Assembly: GCA_035533475.1 (NCBI GenBank)
Contig: DATLTS010000022.1
Span: 1-53,151, forward strand
From: Mycobacteriales bacterium
GTDB lineage: Bacteria; Actinomycetota; Actinomycetes; DATLTS01
Direction: 5' to 3'
DNA length: 53,151 bases
The notes under the pieces are model-generated. The model was not told where the DNA came from and did no database searches. It saw nothing but the letters and a program-made list of their open reading frames with translations. Position numbers and translations under genes: made by a program. Each line of letters opens with the position of its first letter. Positions within the stretch are counted from its first letter, which is position 1. Below, in pieces: positions 50,385 through 53,151 of this stretch.

Positions 50385-51554
50385 GTGTTCGATCTCGACT
50401 TAACCGATGCGCAGCGCGACCTGGTCTCCGCCGTAGAGTCGGCGTGCGGGGGCTTCGCCGACGACTACTGGACAGCGCACGATCAAGGCCACCTGTTCCC
50501 GCACGAGTTCTTTGCGGCCATGGTCGAGCTCGGCATCGTCGGCATGCTGGCTCAGCCGGAATACGGTGGGGGCGGCGGATCCATCGAGGATGCTGCCTTG
50601 GCGCTGCAGGCTATTGCGGCGAGCGGTGCCGGGATCAATGGGTGCTCCGCGATTCACCTGTCCATGTTCGGCTTCCATCCTGTTGTGCGTTGGGGAAGTC
50701 CCGCGCTTCAAAAGAAGTACCTCCCTCGGGTGGCAGCCGGAGAGATCCACGTCTCTTTCAGCATCACCGAACCAGATGCGGGTAGCGACACTGGGCGCAT
50801 TTCGACCCGGGCGGAACGCACTACGGACGGCTGGCTGATTCGCGGCAGAAAGGTCTGGATGACGAAGGGGCTGGAGTCTTCGGCGGCCTTGGTGCTCGCG
50901 CGGACGAGCGGGATCGGTGAAACCCCACGGCCGATCGACGGGTTGTCACTGTTCGTCGTAGATCTTGATCCGAATTACGTGCAAATACGGCCTATCGACA
51001 AGATGGGTCGTAACGCCGTCGCGAGCTGCGAAGTTGTGTTCGACGGCCTCCCTGTTCCAAGTGAGAATCTTGTCGGTGAAGTCGGGAAGGGCTTCTACCA
51101 TCTGCTCGACGGCCTTAACCCTGAACGTATCCTGGTCGCGGCAGAGGCCGTGGGCTTGGGCCGGGCGGCTCTCGCAAGAGCGAGCAGCTACGCGAGAGAT
51201 CGGGTGGTCTTCAACCGTCCGATCGGGCAGAACCAGGGAATCCAGCATCCATTGGCCGATGCCCACATGCAACTGCTCTCGGCTGGGGCGATGGTCCGGG
51301 TGGCGGCGCGCCTCTATGACAAGGGGGCATCCTGTGCGGCCGAAGCAAATACCGCCAAGTTTCTGGCCGGACGGGCGGCGTTTTTTGCCTGTGATCGAGC
51401 CCTTCAGACCCACGGCGGCATGGGGTACGCCGTCGAATTCCAGGTAGAGCGCTTCTTTCGCGAGTCCCGCTTGCTGCGGATCGCCCCTGTCAGTGAGGAG
51501 CAGATTCTGAATTACATCGCTGAACGGGAGTTGAGACTGCCCAGATCCTACTGA
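50385..51554 (+). CDS. acyl-CoA dehydrogenase
   Basis: A 389-residue, full-length acyl-CoA dehydrogenase. Blocks: FSITEPDAGSDTGRIS (FAD site), GWLIRGRKVWMTKG, VGKGFYHLLDGLNPERILVA, and LQTHGGMGYAVEFQVERFFR near the C terminus. It does not need a partner subunit. GTG 50385 follows TGGAGAG. It is the third dehydrogenase of the island, with its own operator, and could serve a shorter or branched intermediate. Electron acceptor ETF is not in the window. Confidence 0.93.
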   Translation: MFDLDLTDAQRDLVSAVESACGGFADDYWTAHDQGHLFPHEFFAAMVELGIVGMLAQPEYGGGGGSIEDAALALQAIAASGAGINGCSAIHLSMFGFHPVVRWGSPALQKKYLPRVAAGEIHVSFSITEPDAGSDTGRISTRAERTTDGWLIRGRKVWMTKGLESSAALVLARTSGIGETPRPIDGLSLFVVDLDPNYVQIRPIDKMGRNAVASCEVVFDGLPVPSENLVGEVGKGFYHLLDGLNPERILVAAEAVGLGRAALARASSYARDRVVFNRPIGQNQGIQHPLADAHMQLLSAGAMVRVAARLYDKGASCAAEANTAKFLAGRAAFFACDRALQTHGGMGYAVEFQVERFFRESRLLRIAPVSEEQILNYIAERELRLPRSY

Positions 51555-51602
51555 CCTCCATCATCTGCCCTCCCATCGGCACCATCGGTGTCTAGTCGGT
51601 CG

Positions 51603-52022
51603 TCAGACGTCTTGAGCAATACAGTCAACATGGCCTGCAGCATCTGCAGGCGACACTCGAGATTTTGGTGCAAGGTGGCCAGAGAAGGCAGCCCGAGCGA
51701 GCGCCACTGCTTGGGGCGAGGCTGCGGTCAGTTCTTCAAGCAATCGTTGCACGGCCTTTCCCAATTCGGCGTGCGGCGACACCTCTGTAACGAGCCCTGC
51801 GTGCAACGCCTCGTCCGCCCCAAGTCGCTTGCCCGTGAGCATCATCTGGAGCGCCATTTTTGCTGGGATTGAGTTGAGCAGCGGGATGGTGATCATGTAC
51901 GGCCAAGGCCAACCCTCGCTTCCGGAAGGTTCCGAGCGGTTGATCGTGAGCCTTCCGGCAGATCCCTGACGGTTGGTGACGACAGCGTCCACTGCGCCGC
52001 CTCTCTGGAGACGGACCCTGCT
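51603..52022 (-). pseudogene. enoyl-CoA hydratase gene with internal deletion
   Basis: Only the C-terminal part is good crotonase sequence: WPYMITIPLLNSIPAKMALQ, LTGKRLGADEALHAGLV and ASPQAVALARAAF. Just before it the frame has about 40 residues of jumbled N-terminal-like sequence (VRLQRGGAVDAVV, GRLTINR), and the whole middle with the oxyanion hole (about 100 residues) is missing. No proper start codon exists: the only upstream candidate is a TTG inside operator F. I consider the gene dead. It was once divergent from the acetoacetyl-CoA synthetase gene. Confidence 0.75.
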
Positions 52023-52033
52023 ACAGTCAGTTA

Positions 52034-52049
52034 TCAACGTCCACGTTGA
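52034..52049 (+). promoter_or_regulatory. TetR-type operator F
   Basis: TCAACGTCCACGTTGA, between the hydratase pseudogene and the acetoacetyl-CoA synthetase gene. TTGACT (52046-52051) overlaps its right arm, but I see no good -10 at 17 bp. Confidence 0.84.
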
Positions 52050-52078
52050 CTAGTGACCTGTGATCGAGGCGGCCAGCA

Positions 52079-53014
52079 GTGAGCGTGCAGCGGGGGGATG
52101 AACTGTGGGCTCCGCCGGCGCAAAGACGGCGAGAGGCTCGGATCACAGACTTCATGCGGTGGCTCGCCGACCGACACGGCGTGCATACCGCGGAGTATGA
52201 GGATGTTTGGCGTTGGTCGGTCGGCGACCTCGAACAATTCTGGTCGTCATTCGCCGAGTGGGCTCGAGTACGGTGGCATACCGAACCCGGATCAGCGCTA
52301 ACCGATCGAACGATGCCCGGCGCTCGATGGTTTCCCGGTGCTCGCCTGAACTATGCCGAGCATCTCCTCTTCCCCCCGGGTGCGGACGCCCCCGGCGACC
52401 TCGCGGTGATCTTTGCGCGCGAAGACGGCCTGAACCGGGAGCTATCACGGCGGGAGCTTCGCGATGAGGTGGCCGCGGTGGCGGGTTGGTTGCGAGCTCA
52501 GGGCGTATGCCCCGGAGACCGGGTCGCCGGGTTGCTACCCAACTGCCCGGAAGCCCTAATCGCCATGATCGCGACCACCGCCATAGGTGCCATCTGGTCA
52601 TCGTGCTCCCCAGACTTCGGCCCGCGAGCGGTGGTCGACCGCTTCGCGCAGATCCAGCCAACGATCCTGATCGCCGTGGACGGGTACCGATACGGCGGCC
52701 GGTCATTCACGATCCTCGACCGGATCCAAGCGCTTTGCGACGAGCTGCCGTCGTTGCAGGCCACGGTACTGCTACCCTACCCGGACGCCAATGCGGCCCT
52801 GCCGGGCGCCACCACGTGGGCTGATTTGCTTACCTCGCCAGCCTCAATTGCTTTCGAATCGATGCCTTTTGACGCGCCCCTTTGGATCCTCTATTCCTCG
52901 GGGACCACCGGGCTTCCAAAGCCGATCGTGCACAGCCACGGCGGCATCCTCCTCGAGCACATGAAGCAACTCGCTCTGCACCTGGATATCGGGCCGACCG
53001 ATCGCTTCTTGTAA
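52079..53014 (+). pseudogene. acetoacetyl-CoA synthetase, truncated by an insertion sequence
   Basis: The N-terminal 311 residues of an enzyme that activates acetoacetate to acetoacetyl-CoA and is normally about 650 residues long. The N-terminal cap (WRWSVGDLEQFWSSFAEWAR), the ATP-grip region and the phosphate loop LYSSGTTGLPKPIVHSHGG are intact. The frame ends at DRFL followed by TAA, whose bases belong to the GTAA end of the element starting at 53011. The C-terminal domain with the catalytic lysine is therefore missing, at least on this side. GTG 52079 lies just after operator F. The rest of the gene may lie beyond the element. Confidence 0.82.
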
Positions 53015-53151
53015 CTACTCAGCCGCCCGCTCAGGCGATGGCGGGGATCCAGGGCCCACTGTCGTGGAGCATGCGTAGGACGGCCAGAGCTGGTTGGCCT
53101 TGTTTGCGGGCGGTGTCGAGGTAGGAGCGCAGCCGGCAGAAGGCTTTCGCG
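53011..53151 (-). mobile_element. end of an IS66-family-like insertion sequence
   Basis: Sequence unrelated to the interrupted gene begins with GTAA at 53011, the usual first bases of IS66 ends, followed by a transposase reading into the element. The window ends inside it, so its length, other end and target duplication cannot be seen. The 8 bases CGCTTCTT at 53003-53010 are the candidate target duplication. Confidence 0.65.
53031..53151 (-). CDS. IS66-like transposase, C-terminal end (partial)
   Basis: Read leftward from the window edge, the last 39 residues include AFCRLRSYLDTARKQGQPAL and LHDSGPWIPAIA, ending with TGA at 53033-53031. The R-S-Y-x-x-T-x-R-K-Q-G pattern and the short Trp/Pro end match C termini of IS66-family transposases. 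The catalytic part lies outside the window, so the family call rests on this tail and on the GTAA end. Confidence 0.6.
   Translation of the reverse strand, partial: AKAFCRLRSYLDTARKQGQPALAVLRMLHDSGPWIPAIA

Overview
The window is high-GC DNA with many GTG and TTG starts, tightly overlapping genes and TANNNT-type -10 boxes. It looks like an actinomycete chromosome; I cannot name the genus. I found no rRNA, tRNA or CRISPR array.

Layout. (1) 0-2.8 kb: a toxin-antitoxin-like XRE regulator with a truncated nucleotidyltransferase, then an AAA/DUF4143 ATPase. (2) 2.8-17 kb: a very GC-rich surface-polysaccharide locus with an AarF/UbiB kinase, five glycosyltransferases (one a GT2-GT4 fusion, one WecG/TagA type), GDP-mannose 4,6-dehydratase, UDP-GlcNAc 2-epimerase, a two-domain APS kinase, a secreted peptidoglycan-binding protein, a polyprenyl-phosphate sugar transferase and a DUF202 membrane protein. 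(3) 17-18.1 kb: remnants of an AbiEi-like gene and a RelE toxin gene broken by a frameshift. (4) 18.2-23.6 kb: two secreted tandem paralogues of the neutral-ceramidase type, divergent from a PucR/CdaR regulator. (5) 23.8-53.0 kb: a catabolic island of lower GC, cut at its right edge by an IS66-like element.

The catabolic island is the main discovery. It holds a five-part Liv-type ABC importer, four CoA-ligase-type genes (one truncated), a cytochrome P450 with its ferredoxin, an NTF2-flavin monooxygenase fusion, three acyl-CoA dehydrogenases (two probably forming a heteromer), two thiolase-fold proteins lacking the usual cysteine and flanking a DUF35 OB-fold protein, an SDR, an alpha-methylacyl-CoA racemase, hydratases, an HMG-CoA-lyase-like enzyme without the family cysteine, a cyclase-family hydrolase, an MBL hydrolase and a DUF2889 protein. 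Eight copies of a 16-bp palindrome, TCAACGNNNNCGTTGA, lie in six intergenic regions and precede nearly every transcription unit, including that of the single TetR gene. In several promoters the right arm of the palindrome supplies the TTGACA -35 hexamer. This predicts one local TetR regulon in which uptake, activation and degradation of one substrate class are induced together.

The racemase, the lyase-like enzyme and the acetoacetyl-CoA synthetase point to a methyl-branched, perhaps isoprenoid or alicyclic, carboxylic acid. The exact substrate cannot be read from the sequence. The right end is decaying: one enoyl-CoA hydratase gene has lost its middle, and the acetoacetyl-CoA synthetase gene is interrupted by the insertion sequence.
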